Source: Drosophila persimilis
Taxonomy: Eukaryota > Arthropoda > Insecta > Diptera > Drosophilidae
DNA: 64,000 nucleotides
Direction of reading: 5' to 3'
Assembly: GCF_003286085.1 (NCBI RefSeq)
Contig: NW_020825321.1
Span: forward strand, 1,984,001-2,048,000
Position 1 is the stretch's first letter. The number at the start of each line of letters is the position of its first letter. The notes below the pieces were generated by a model. That model searched no databases. It was not told the origin of the DNA and was given only the letters and a program-made list of their open reading frames with translations. The position numbers were made by a program, and so were the translations under genes. Positions 21,138 to 31,952 of the stretch are shown here, in pieces.

Positions 21138-21297
21138 CCTGCAGTAGTATGATCTCACGGTTCGGGCAACGCGAAGGGGCACATGCCCATGCGGCAACAC
21201 AACGGACCTGTTTATAGGTCCAAGTGAGCTTGGGGGCGGGAGGCTCTTATCCCCCCCCCCCCCCCCCTCCCGGCTACCGCCTTAACCTAACCTAACC
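21138..21297 (+). other. LINE family 1 3' UTR and (CCTAA)n tail
   Basis: A short 3' UTR after the ORF2 stop with a run of 17 C at 21251-21267, ending in about three CCTAA units (21283-21299) before the target-site duplication. LINE family 2 ends in the same repeat (53529-53547). Confidence 0.75.
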
Positions 21298-21849
21298 TAG
21301 GTCACCGTTACCAAGAATGTACTGGAGAGCGGAGGGTTTTTTGTTATGGGTGTGGGAAAGCTGACACTTACAAGCCCTCTTGTAAAAAATGCAATCCAAA
21401 AAAAACTTGGCAGCTCGTGCACCGTTGATCAGTGCACGCAGACAGATGGTATCGAAAGCCACCAATACGGAGTAACGAGTTCAAAAACAAACTCGCTACC
21501 ACTTCAACCGGCCATGTCACAAATACCAAACTTACCAACCAGGACAGAGATAGAGAATGGTAGCCAACGCTCCCTACGAATGAAGTTGCGTAGATGTGCG
21601 TATAATGTAGCACGAAAGCAAGAACGAAAAGTTTTGTTATCCGCCGTAGTTGGGAATGCGCAGGACATAAGACCGTATGCAGAGGTCCAACTATTGGGGA
21701 GAACAGTCACTGGTCTTTGGGATACAGGAGCAACAATCAGTTGCATAGGAGGGGAGTTAGCGTTGAAAGTTAGTCATGCGACCGTCAAAACCGTTAATGC
21801 ATCTGTGCGAACTGCTGATGAAGCTGCGCAGAAAATTGTTTCGAAATGA
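21298..21849 (+). pseudogene. pol: gypsy B end of gag and protease
   Basis: It resumes gag right after the LINE. The knuckle-like CYGCGKADTYKPSC and the gag stop (about 21430) overlap the pol frame, which lies in +1 relative to gag around a run of eight A. The protease motif reads LWDTGATISCIGG, with catalytic D-T-G kept and a Leu-to-Trp change relative to copy A just before it. It ends at the same TGA as copy A (21847-21849). Whether the +1 relation is programmed or a lesion cannot be decided from two related dead copies. Confidence 0.7.
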
Positions 21850-21880
21850 ATCTAAACCCAAAACATTGTAGTTAGTACCA

Positions 21881-23203
21881 TCACTCGCTCAAGAATTATA
21901 CCTTGGCATTGACTTTTGGGCTGCCTTTAAATTGTTACCTCCAGGTGTAGTAACCCAGAATGCCAAGCCCGAAGTTTCTGCCTTAGCCAAGGATGACCAT
22001 ATGCATATAAGCCTAACGGATTCGCAACAGGCCATGTTGTCAGAGGCTATCCAAAAGTTCCCGTCATTTGCCAAAGAAGGTCTAGGTCGAACCAGCTGGA
22101 TAAGTCACGATATAGATATAGGGGATGCAAGCCAATTAAACACTATTCGGCACTATTCGGTATCTCCTGCTGTCGAAAAGGTGATGTTTGAGGAAGTAGA
22201 TAGAATGATAGCGCTTGGCGTTATTGAGGAGTCCGATAGTCCCTGGTCGTCACCAGTCGTTCTCGTTAGGAAACCTGGAAAGGTGAGAATATGTCTCGAT
22301 AGCCGTAAGGTCAACGAAGTCACAGTGAAGAGCGCATATCCCATGCCTTTGATCGATGGAATATTAAGCCGACTACCAAAAGCTGAATATATTTCCAGCA
22401 TCGACCTGAAGGATGCCTATTGGCAGATCCCATTGACTTCAGACGCTCGCGAAAAGACCGCGTTCACCGTCCCGGGGAGATGCCGAGTGATGCCATTTTG
22501 ACTAACCAACGCTCCACAAACCATGTGTAAATTAATGGATAAAGTTATACCCTCTCAGTTACGACATGAAGTGTTCGTCTATCTAGATGATTTGCTCGTT
22601 GTATCTTCTACTTTCGAAATCCATGTGCGTGTGTTATCCGAGCTAGCATCCCGGTTAAAACAAGCTGGGTTAACAATTAATGTCGAAAAAAGTAAATTTT
22701 GTTTGAAGGAAGTAAGATACCTTGGCCATGTCATTGGGGTTGGAACTATTAAAACCGATCCAAAAAAATTTTCAGCCATTCGAGAATTCCCAACACCTCG
22801 TTCAGTCAAACAGGTACGAAGGTTTTTATGAGTAACTGGCTGGTATCATAAATTCATTCGAAATTATGCCGTTCTGGCCGCTCCATTGTCGGACACGTTG
22901 AAACACACGTTGAAAACGTAAGTTTGAATGGACGAATGAGGCCCAACTTGCATTTGAAGACCTGAAAGGTAAACTTTGCAGTGCTCCCGTTTTGCATAGT
23001 CCAAATTTTCGGATTCCATTCGCTATTCACTGCGATGCGAGTCATACTGGCGTGGGCGGAGTACTTATGCAAAAAGATGTAGAAGGTAACGAGGTTCCGA
23101 TCGCATATATGTCTAGAAAGCTAAATCAATGCCAACGAAATTACTCGGATACAGAAAAGGAGTGTTTAGCAGCTGTACTGTGTGTTAAAAAGTTTCGCAC
23201 CTA
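21881..23203 (+). pseudogene. pol: gypsy B reverse transcriptase and truncated RNase H
   Basis: Same RT as copy A (LKDAYWQIPL, FVYLDDLLVV), with the same TGA in the MPFGLTN motif (22499-22501) and the same frameshift before RNase H. It has an extra stop at 22829-22831 (GGA to TGA relative to copy A). RNase H is cut short at about 23200 by a deletion of roughly 175 bp relative to copy A, which removes the ITDHASLKW part and the tail. Confidence 0.85.
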
Positions 23204-24451
23204 GCCTATACTGAAGACCTGTCCGAGCTCCAAATGGACAGTCTGCTAGATCTCAGTTCACCACAGTTTCACTCAGTTGAGTATGAGGATCTAAAAACCA
23301 AAATAACCGCCAACCAGACGAAAATGCCTGATGTCAAAGTAATTGATGGTTTCATTTATCGTCGTCCTGAACATGCAGTAGGAGAAAAAGTATCCGATGA
23401 CCTCTGCTGGAAGTTATGGGTACCATCCGCCCTAACGTCCGTTGTGCTGAGGCAAGCACACGAACATCCTCTCTCCTCACACGGTGGTATCCACAAATCG
23501 CTGGAGCGAATACGGCGATACTATTATTGGCCGAATTTGGTCACCGATGTGAAGGCATATGTTAGTCAGTAAGAGGTATGCAAATGTTCAAAACATCCAA
23601 ATTATTGTTTACGACCTCCCATGGGAAAAACTCAGGGAACTAACAGATTCTTTCAGAAAACTGTATGTAGATTTCTTGGGACCGTATCCGCGTAGTAAGT
23701 CAGGGAACATAGGAATCTTTATAGTCCTGGATCATTTCGCCAAATTCCCATTTCTCAAACCCGTAAAGAAGTTTACAGCGGATTCGATCATCCGATTTAT
23801 CGAGGAAGAGTTGTTTCACTGCTTCGGCGTACCCGAGACGGTAGTATCGGATAATGGAGTTCAGTTAAAATCACAGGTATTCCAGAGCTTTCTGCAAAAC
23901 TACGGTGTCAAACATATGTTTACTGCCGTGCATGCACCCCAAGCAAATGCGTCAGAACGTGTGAATCGTTCGGTCATTGCCGCGATAAAGGCCTATATAA
24001 AACCAGACCAGTTCAATTGGGATGAAAAGTTGAGCCATATTGCCTGTGCACTACGTTCGAGCACACATACCGCCATTAATTCAACCCCGTACAGAATAGC
24101 TATCAGCTATTAAGACAGTTAGAAATGCTGGAGGATCGAACAGTACAGTTTTCGCGAGACGATTCGTTCAATATCATTCGGCAAAAAGCTATGCATTCAG
24201 CTCAAGAGCAGCATAGTCGCAACGAAAAAGTATATAATTTGCGTAGTCGAGACGTCTCGTTTGTCGTTGGTCAGGAAGTGTATAAAAGAAACTTCCAGCA
24301 AAGTAACTTTAGCAGAGGCTTTAATGCCAAGCTGGCTCCTACTTTCGTGAAAGCCCGGGTGAGAAAAAGACTTGGTAATAGTTACTACGAACTCGAGGAC
24401 CTACATGGACGACTCCTAGGGAAATTCCATGCTAAAGATATAAAACAATGA
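23204..24451 (+). pseudogene. pol: gypsy B integrase
   Basis: The HHCC region (AHEHPLSSHGG) is present, but TAA at about 23570 replaces the first Cys codon of the C-x2-C pair (copy A: TGC). The core triad is complete here: D (YVDFLGPYP), D (VVSDNGVQ) and E (ANASERVNRSV). The C-terminal domain ends ..HAKDIKQ with TGA at 24449-24451. The frame changes after RPPMG and near 24112 match those of copy A. Confidence 0.8.
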
Positions 24452-24514
24452 GGTTTCAGGCGTGGATCACTCTTTTCAGTGTATCACTGCCAAGTGTGAT
24501 CTTGGTAGGGGTGT

Positions 24515-26297
24515 TGTAGTGGCGCCTGTCCAACCAAAAATATCGGATAACCGTCCCACGGTTTCCCCTTCCCTTAGCGCAAGAAAAAATGACATAAGTT
24601 AACAGCGGCTACTGTCAAGGTGTGGTGAAAAAAAGGGGAATGAAAAAACCAAGGGCTCAAGCGGAAGGAGAGTGGCTTGGGTATGCTCTTTCCAATTTTA
24701 CTCGCGATCCCAGACGGACGTCTGAGGAAAATACTCAAGTAGTGCAGTGAAAGAAAAAAATTCTAACCTCGACTGTAATTACCGCGTGTCCATCGTGGCT
24801 AAGATCTAGTCAAAAGATCAGCCGACCATTCCTACGTTTATTAAGCGAAGGCCGAACCCATCGGGTGAGTGAAAATTGTACCCCAACTGCCGGCCAACAG
24901 AAAATTAAATTTCGTTTTTTTTTCTTAAAAAACCTAACCATAGGTTTGGCCGTACGTAATACCGTACGAAACGCCGGTCGTAGTGCCGTAAGCCGTACCC
25001 ACTACAGTCTCGTCACCTTACCACACATATAAGTATCGATCGTACCGATCGACTACAGTATGTGTTAGCCGTCTTCGACCCCAAATCTTCTCTCGGCGTG
25101 GCGTCTGCATACATGTGAGCATCACTGTAGTTACCGCAGCGTGTACCGGAGTGGGTCCACACACATACAAGCCTTGCTCGGCCTACCCGAGTGAAAAACG
25201 GTCGATGGGCTTTTATCTACGAGTGCAGTGACATACATATGTACATATGTGTGAGATCTCTTCAGAGACTTTCGTCATTGCTACGTCGCTTACGCCGCCC
25301 GCATACGAACAGTAACGCTAAAGAAGAAGACAATTACCGGTGCCGTTATACTGTTTGCGTTGCTGATGAAGTCATTCGGTGTCTCGATCATGATGGCTAT
25401 GCCCATGCATTTCTTCATATTAGAATAATACTTTGGAACCCCACTATTGTACTGACCCTAGGATTAACATTAAAAGTTAATTTCGTGTGATTCGGTTTGT
25501 TTGGATTATCATAAAGAAATGTGCAGTTAGAAGGAAAGGAACTAAAACTAATACTCGCGCATATCGCCTATCTACTCTGACACACTGATATTTACAAGTT
25601 TTCAACCACCCTCATCGACCACATGGAAGCGCTTTCATCGTTGGATTTGATCGTAATGTGAGTGATAACCTGTGAACGTCTGCTATATGTGCATTCAAAA
25701 TTTTACGCAAGTCGAAGCAACATTAAAGATTCCATGCCTCGACCGTAAACTTCCCAGCCGTACTGTAACGCTGACCAATCCAATTGTTCACGTGTTTGTT
25801 TTGTTCTGCTCTTTCGCAAGCAATGTAACTTTCTGCAATTCCGAATCTATCGACAACCGAACTTATGATTGGGATTACCCCACAAGCAATTGCTGTGCAC
25901 TTTAAAGATCCGTCCCTTGTTTTTGCATTTAAACTGAAAACCACTCGAATATATTTCTATTTGTGTAACGTAATTACCATTATTCCTGAATATACTCTTT
26001 ATAATTACTTGACCCTAGTCTAATAAGATCTTTCATCAAGATTTTTTTATATATATAATTAATCTTAATGGCAGCTTATTTGAACATATTATCCTTATTA
26101 CTTTAATAGCCTTTATACATATATATCTACCATTTTAGCAGCCATGAGAGCTTGTAGGAAAGTTTAATGAATAAACTGTTTGTAATGAATTCCCGTTAAT
26201 TGTTGCCGTTATTAAAGGATCATGTGGCGCCGAGATGACGTAACCTAGCAGAAGTAGAGCGTTTATTTTAGGGATCGTTACCCATTACTCAGCATAT
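24515..26297 (+). repeat. gypsy B 3' LTR, truncated at its right end
   Basis: It matches 11756-13577 of the middle LTR, with a short deletion after CCCTTCCCTTAG near 24579, and loses identity after AGCATAT at 26297. The last about 180 bp of the LTR are missing. The break may mark a rearrangement edge next to the tandem array. Confidence 0.8.
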
Positions 26298-26681
26298 TTG
26301 GACTGGTGCGATCACGGAAGGGTGGGCATACCAAGATGCAATGACACCGCAAGCAACTCCCGCTCGAATTCGTTCCGCTGACTCATCTCCCTAGACTGTC
26401 ATTTCTCTGTAAATTTCTTCCGTCTGAACCTTGAACCGCACGCGAAACTTATTTTTATTGTCTTTGCTCCTAATGCTCGAGCTCGTGACGCGATCTCTCC
26501 CTACCCGGCAGCAACGCGTGCATGGATCTCGATCATTCCCTCCATCTGCTCGTCTACCGTTTCAGATCCTAGCCTCCTGCTTCGTTATCTGTTACATTAC
26601 CCAGGGTGCCCGTCGAGCCACGGGCCGAGGTGTAGCAATCCTCAATACCAGCCATGGTAAGGAGCTTCTTGGGGACGGGAG
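26298..26681. other. unassigned sequence between gypsy B and the tandem array
   Basis: I find no match to the other elements here and no convincing gene. It supplies the left partner of the array breakpoint: the junction sequence CCGACACAATTGC first appears at 26682 in this context (GGGAGCCGACACAATTGC). Confidence 0.4.
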
Positions 26682-26727
26682 CCGACACAATTGCAGTACC
26701 GCGGGGAGCGGGAAAACTATTCCAAAA

Positions 26728-27874
26728 CGAGGGGGAACGTTGTGAGTTGCTGAGGAGACCGCAACTCTACATTTATACCCGATACTTAGTCAGTATGGCT
26801 CTCCTCCGGCAGACGCCGCTAATATTAAACAACACGACAGAGAGTGCGTGCGAGAGAGACAGAAAATCAGTCTGAGCGTGACGCAGGGCGCTGCGTAGCC
26901 ACTGCAAATTGATTTCTTGCTTTTGGCTATAAAAATTATCCGATCTGATCCAGATTCAGCAATCTGATAGATATGGTCGTTATCTATGATTCTGCGTTTT
27001 TAGTTTTCTCGAATCTGCAATATTGTGGATGCATCAGATTTTCGTCCTTTGTGGGGGCGGAAAGGGGAGGGGCGATATTCTGAGATATACGTTTTATAGT
27101 GAGATCTAACAGGAGTGCGGATAACAAATTTGGTTACTCTTGCCTTAATAGTCTCTGAGATTTGTGGATGCCCCAGATTTTCGTCCTTTGAGGGGGCTGA
27201 AGGGGGTGTGGTGAAATTTGGACGCAAAACGGTCAAGGTCCGATATCACAGGAGTGTGGATACCAAATTTGGTTGCTCTGGCTCTTACAGGTTCTGAGAT
27301 CATTGAACTCATATTTTGCAATTGACAAAACCGACCAGGAAACCTGTGTGTTAGAGAGAGACAGAGCGAGAAAGAATGAAATTGTTTTGTTGATTCTGGC
27401 TATAATAATTATACGATCTGGTTCAGATTTTGCACTCTAGAAGATATGGTCATTCTCTACGATTCTGCGTTTTTGGTTTTCTCATATCTTTAAAATTGTG
27501 GATGGCACAGATTTTCGTTCTTTGTGGGGGCGGAAGTGGGCGGGGCGAAGTTTTGAAATATTTTTGTAGCAGTGACATATCACAGAAGTCTGGATCCAAA
27601 ACATCGTTGCTCTGGCTCTTATAGTCTTTGAGCATTAGGCGCTGAAGGGGACGGACAGACGGACAGACGGACGGACGGACAGACGGACAGACGGACAGAC
27701 GGACGGACGGACAGACAGACATGGCTCAATCGACTCGGCTATTGATGCTGATCAAGAATATATATACTTTATGTGGTCGGAAACGATTCCTTCTGGACGT
27801 TACACACATCCACATTTTACACATTTTACCACAAATCTAATATACCCCAATACTCATTTTGAGTATCGGGTATA
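26728..27874 (-). mobile_element. DINE-1/INE-1-like element, unit 1
   Basis: A complete element with hairpin GAGTTGC..GCAACTC near its left end, inverted TATACCCGATACT/AGTATCGGGTATA repeats, the triple internal repeat, and a GGAC/GACA microsatellite (about 27648-27722). The right flank is the same CR1 sequence that flanks the DINE at 7777, whereas the left flank is not. Confidence 0.8.
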
Positions 27875-28044
27875 ATAATAAATCCCGGCTCTATAAAAAG
27901 TACCAGAAGTCGGGCTCCACGTTGGCCTTAGCTCTATACTCCTCCGCTCGCTCTCTGTTCCTTGCCGTCAATAGTCAGTGTTATAATCATTACCTTTCAC
28001 AATGTAGTAGAAACTTTCGTAGTGATCCTAAAAAATTCTATTCG
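27875..28044 (+). pseudogene. CR1-type LINE ORF2 linker fragment, unit 1
   Basis: It encodes NKSRLYKKYQKSGST..RNFRSDPKKFYS, the same segment as 7776-7600 (minus strand). It is truncated after CTATTCG, where DINE sequence begins. Confidence 0.75.
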
Positions 28045-28498
28045 ATTTTACACTCCAGAAGATATAGTCATCTTCTACGATTCTGCGTTTTTGGTCTTAT
28101 CGTATCTTTTAAAATGTGGATGCCACAGACTTTCGTTCTTTGTGGGGGGCGGAAGTGGGCGGGGCGAAATTTTGAAATATTTTTGTAGCAGTGACATATC
28201 ACAGCAGTCTGGATCCAAAACATCGTTGCTCTAGCTCTTATAGTCTTTGAGCACTAGGCGCTGAAGGGGACGGACAGACGGACAGACGGACAGACGGACA
28301 GACGGACGGACGGACGGACGGACGGAAGACTGACGGACACACGGATAGACAGACATGGCTCAATCGACTCGGCTATTGATGCTGATCAAGAATATATATA
28401 CTTTATGGGGTCGGAAACGATTCCTTCTGGACGTTACACACATCCACTTTTACCACAAATCTAAAATACCCCAATACTCATTTTGAGTATCGGGTATA
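28045..28498 (-). mobile_element. DINE fragment, unit 1
   Basis: Only the 5' part of a DINE in element orientation: one internal repeat unit, the expanded GGAC microsatellite (about 28268-28358) and the terminal AGTATCGGGTATA. The hairpin end is missing. Confidence 0.8.
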
Positions 28499-29392
28499 AA
28501 AACTGAATGAAGTAAGACAAGATAGACAGTTTCAAGTAGGTGACAGTCCTTGTAAAAGCAAACAAACGATTAGGAAAATAAAATCGGAAAATAAAAGGAA
28601 GGGTGGTCCACAAGGACAATTTAAGATAGACATCAGTTCATAATTAGTTCATATTCCTCTTTACTTTCCTTTACTTTACTTTTACAACAATAGTAAAGGA
28701 TACAGAAGAGTTAAGAAACCAATTCCCACAATCGCAAATGAGACATTACTTTCAAGAAACAGAATAATTATTTCAGAATTAAAAGCACTAATGTTATCAG
28801 TTACACTTGCAAAGATAGGAATTGTTAACCCCTTCCATATTAGACTCTCTCGATTTGAGAAGAATAATTAATGAACACTCTACGAATTTAACTATTACTG
28901 ATTTAATAAAAGTAGCTAAAATCCAAGTTTTATTAAATAATGAATTCTTTCCTAAGCCTTACTTAGTTTGTAAAAAAATATTCTGTAAGATTAATCTGTA
29001 ATCACCCTGTTCAGCACAACGGCATCAAAAATAACTTCGCCGAAGACGGGAAAATAGCCGACGGTGGTAACCATGTTATAGCTATCGGAAACTGCGCTAC
29101 CACTCTTACAACAACATTCTGTAAAAAACTTCCCTTCACAACTTTTGGGCAGCAACTAGAGAGCGCAGGAACGGCTGTCATGCAGGGGATGTTGCCCAGC
29201 GATGCCGGGATTTTGGGTGCGCAACAATGTTGCAGAACGAGCAGTGGTGTGCTGAGGGCTAACTTACTTGTAAGAAGAAGGGCAGTTCTTTTGGAAAAAT
29301 CAACCGCGTCGGCCGTCACCACGACAATCTCAAATTTATATATGTGTCCAGACGACTGGGACCCGGAGGAGCCACTGGAGATGGGCAAGTGA
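28499..29392 (+). pseudogene. degenerate errantivirus-type (gypsy-group) env remnant, unit 1
   Basis: Between about 28810 and 29000, and again in another frame from 29003 to a stop at 29390-29392, short pieces resemble the ectodomain of the envelope glycoprotein of Drosophila errantiviruses, with a Cys-rich pattern (..GNCATTLTTTFCKK..). It is broken by at least two stops and a frame change, and both ends of the gene are missing, so it cannot encode a working protein. A possible pol tail precedes it at 28499-28640. The family call rests on recalled motif similarity only. Confidence 0.45.
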
Positions 29393-30059
29393 TCTTCGAG
29401 CTCGATCTTCCGAGCGCCCCTCCGAGCGCGCGAGAGCGAGTTGGGACCGGAGCGCATGGAGTTGGTACAGTGCGCAGCAATATCTGCTGCTGCCCTCAAC
29501 ACGAAACACAAAGAAAACCAAACGTAATGAAGCTTACGAGCATTTAATCGAATACATTTATCAAATTACAAAAGTTTGAAAATAAGAGAAAAAGAAAAAA
29601 AAACGAAATCGTGGGCATTTGGCAAAATGGTGGGTAGTTTTATCATTTATAATTACTTGGTTTGAATTAAAGATATAAAGTTTTAGTAAATATTAGGGAT
29701 TAATTAGCAAATATATTTCCTTGAAGTAATGTGAAGAAAATGAGAAATAATAGGTATCGTTTTTGGGAGTTTTTTTGATTGGTATTACTCGCAGAAAAGC
29801 TCAACATCAAGCAGACTCACTAATACATACATATCTTCGAATGTGTGTATAAGGTGAGAAATAGGGGGAAAAGTAAGTGTCAGGCTCAAATCTAGCTACA
29901 ACGGATGCACAAATATTAAGGCAAGGGACATTTTTTATAAATTTTTGCCCTGAGGTTAGAGATGGAATTGGTCAAGAACCCCCAACAGGCTGTTTTTGCT
30001 AGCTGTGTCCCATCGATACTCAGGGAAAGGCCAACGCTAGGACCGGCCTTACGCTACGG
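29393..30059. other. AT-rich spacer, unit 1
   Basis: No gene is supported. The fourth array unit starts within this stretch (equivalent of 29514, ACGAAACACAAAG). Short open frames on both strands are not conserved in any meaningful domain. Confidence 0.5.
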
Positions 30060-30329
30060 TCTGCACTGTTGTTATTGGTTACATATATACAGAGGCGGAT
30101 GGCACATTAGATTCCTTATCATTATTTGCCGACGTATCTCTGCAAGTCATTTATCTGTCCAACTCAGCATGGACTTATAAGGCGGCGATCAACCACCACG
30201 AATTCGTAAGAGTTTACCTCTTTCATTATTAAAGGCTTTCCAGGTAACTTAAAGACTGATGTTATTTACACCGACTTTAGTAAAACATTCGACTCTGTTA
30301 ACCATTCCCTTTTAGCGCATAAACTTGAC
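30060..30329 (+). pseudogene. CR1-type LINE RT fragment, unit 1
   Basis: It encodes pieces around the first RT catalytic Asp: RRSTTTNS, then SFIIKGFPGNLKTDVIYTDF and SKTFDSVNHSLLAHKLD, with a stop after TTTNS. The fragment stops exactly where the BEL LTR begins (TGTTAAG at 30330), so the BEL element had inserted into this LINE. Confidence 0.7.
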
Positions 30330-30433
30330 TGTTAAGCTATTAAGCGTTTTTAACAACTGTTGCAATTTGAAGTTAATGAAAGTCGAGAGGCTGTTTATAA
30401 TTCACAATTTATTTGTATATGTAAACCAACTTA
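30330..30433 (-). repeat. BEL LTR piece, unit 1
   Basis: TGTTAAGCTATTAAGCG to AAACCAACTTA, matching the start of the LTR at 59914. The remaining LTR lies at 53546-53926, on the far side of the array. AAACCAACTTA (30423-30433) is the left target-site duplication of LINE family 2. Confidence 0.85.
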
Positions 30434-30913
30434 ACTCTGGTCTGATGAGCTCGTGAGGTAGCTCAAAGTTGCCTAGCTGAGGCCACCGGACGGGTCGCGG
30501 GTTGCGGATAGCGAACGGCCTACCTCGGTAGGTCAGCTGCGAATAAGCGGGCATCCCTCACGGGAGAGTACCGAAATAAGCAGTCCCGGACAGCCAGCGG
30601 GTGTTAGCTAGGTAGCAGCACTGACGATGCGCTTGTGGTGCCGCCTCAATAAGTAGCTCACACACTCCCATCCATACACAATACCTACCCACATCCCAAC
30701 CCCCACACCCACCTCACACCGGGCCGGACTAAGTGTGTTACTCGACCCGTGCCGAGAGTCAGCCTGGCTGGGGGCCCGGTATAAAAACTAGCCCAGTCGC
30801 TAACGGAGGGCTCAGGGACTTGGCAGCCCCCTGTTCTAATGATGCCTTACCCGGGCAACGTGGATCTCTGCCCGGGCTGACCTTTCCCTTTCTCTGCATC
30901 TCGTGGGAGCAGG

Positions 30914-31952
30914 ATGTATAATAACAAGAACAAAAACCAAAAAACTAACAAAAAAACAAATGAGTGCGGCGCTCCCCAAATGCCAACTGGGAGCAATCCC
31001 AAGCTCGGAAAGGCAGCGGCCCAAAGGCCTGGCCCAACCGGCTCTATAGTAGGGAATACCTGCAAGGTGGAAGGTGCCTGTGCGAACCCGAGGGGGTCCC
31101 ATCCCGAATGTGGGTGGCAAGGTAACTCCCGAAGCTGACACCTTGGAAGGAAAGCTAAGCAATATTGCGGCTGCCCGACCTTCTGGTAAAGCGGAGGGTG
31201 TTGACTTGCCGTCGACAAGCGCCCAAGCCAGACGCTACACATATGCCGAAAAGAGGAGTGCAGGGCACATACTCCGTCGGCAACACGCCAGCAGTGAAGC
31301 CAGCCCATCAGCCGACTGGCTGAAGAAGGTGGAATGGGCTTCGGCCGTGCTCCCGGAGTTCACCTTAGAACAGAAAAAGGTGGCTCCCCAAGCCAAGAGG
31401 CAGCGCTCGCAGGAGACATCGGGACCGGTAGCAAAGCGCTCCAGAGTGCTGCCAAATGTCTCCTTTGTGCAGATTGCCAAGGAGAGGATGCTAATTGGTG
31501 TCCTCGACAAAGGCAGCGCAGAGGGTAGAATCCCAAGGAGTCAGTGGAAGTGGGTGGAAGCGGCACTGGCCGACCGCTGCTTCGAACTCCTCCACAAAGA
31601 CCCTGGACCTCCGCCAGTCTGCAAGGACATGGGGTGGTTCCAGGGCAATGTTAAGATAATTGCCTGCGAAGACGAGCGCTCTGTAAAGCTTTACACAGCG
31701 GCGGTAGCGCAGGTCGGCGAGGTCTATGCTGGGGCGAAACTCGTCGCAGTCGACTGGAGCGAGGTGCCCAGCAGACCGAGGGCCAGAATTTGGGTGAAGG
31801 CGGAAGGCTTCTCCTCAGAGACAGAGCTGATGCTCGACTTTGAGTCAATGTGCCGAGAGAGAGTCTCAGATGACTCGGACGCGGACATCACGGTGGTGGA
31901 GAATCTTGAAGATGGTCCTAAGGATCCTTCAAATAAATCTCCACCACTGTAA
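30914..31952 (+). pseudogene. LINE family 2 ORF1, unit 1, 5-bp deletion
   Basis: Same protein as the open 347-aa copies in units 2 and 3 (start MYNNKNKNQKTNKKTNECG), but a 5-bp deletion near 31110 (CCGAATGTGGG versus CCGAATCCGGTGTGGG) shifts the frame after about 65 codons. The downstream domain part is otherwise unchanged. Confidence 0.8.

Larger units (their letters stand above)
15588..21297 (+). mobile_element. LOA-clade-type LINE, family 1, copy a
   Basis: A full-length-sized LINE within gypsy B gag, flanked by a 12-bp target-site duplication. Order: 5' UTR, ORF1, overlapping ORF2 (APE endonuclease, RT, start of RNase H, C-terminal Cys/His motif), short 3' UTR and a (CCTAA)n tail. RNase H at the ORF2 C-terminus and the ORF1 type fit the LOA group (Bilbo/TRIM/Baggins-like), from family knowledge. 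The RNase H segment is replaced by BEL sequence (20229-20883). Confidence 0.8.
2236..26297 (+). mobile_element. tandem pair of gypsy-type LTR retrotransposons (copies A and B)
   Basis: The order is LTR remnant (2236-2320), copy A internal, complete LTR (11756-13757), copy B internal, truncated LTR (24515-26297). Each internal region carries gag, protease, RT, RNase H and integrase in gypsy order, with no env. Very long LTRs and absence of env fit the Osvaldo/Ulysses-like branch of Drosophila gypsy elements, by recollection. Both copies carry the same set of lesions in pol, so the pair likely arose by duplication of one dead element. Nested insertions make up much of the span. Confidence 0.75.

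Noticed and set aside
27640..28360. Regular short repeats that could suggest a CRISPR-like array
   Set aside because: They are GGAC/GACA microsatellites inside DINE elements, with no unique spacers; the genome is eukaryotic.
29011..29511. Open frame of 166 codons on the minus strand, repeated in three units
   Set aside because: It is antisense to the env-like remnant, and its repetition is explained by the tandem array. No domain is recognised.
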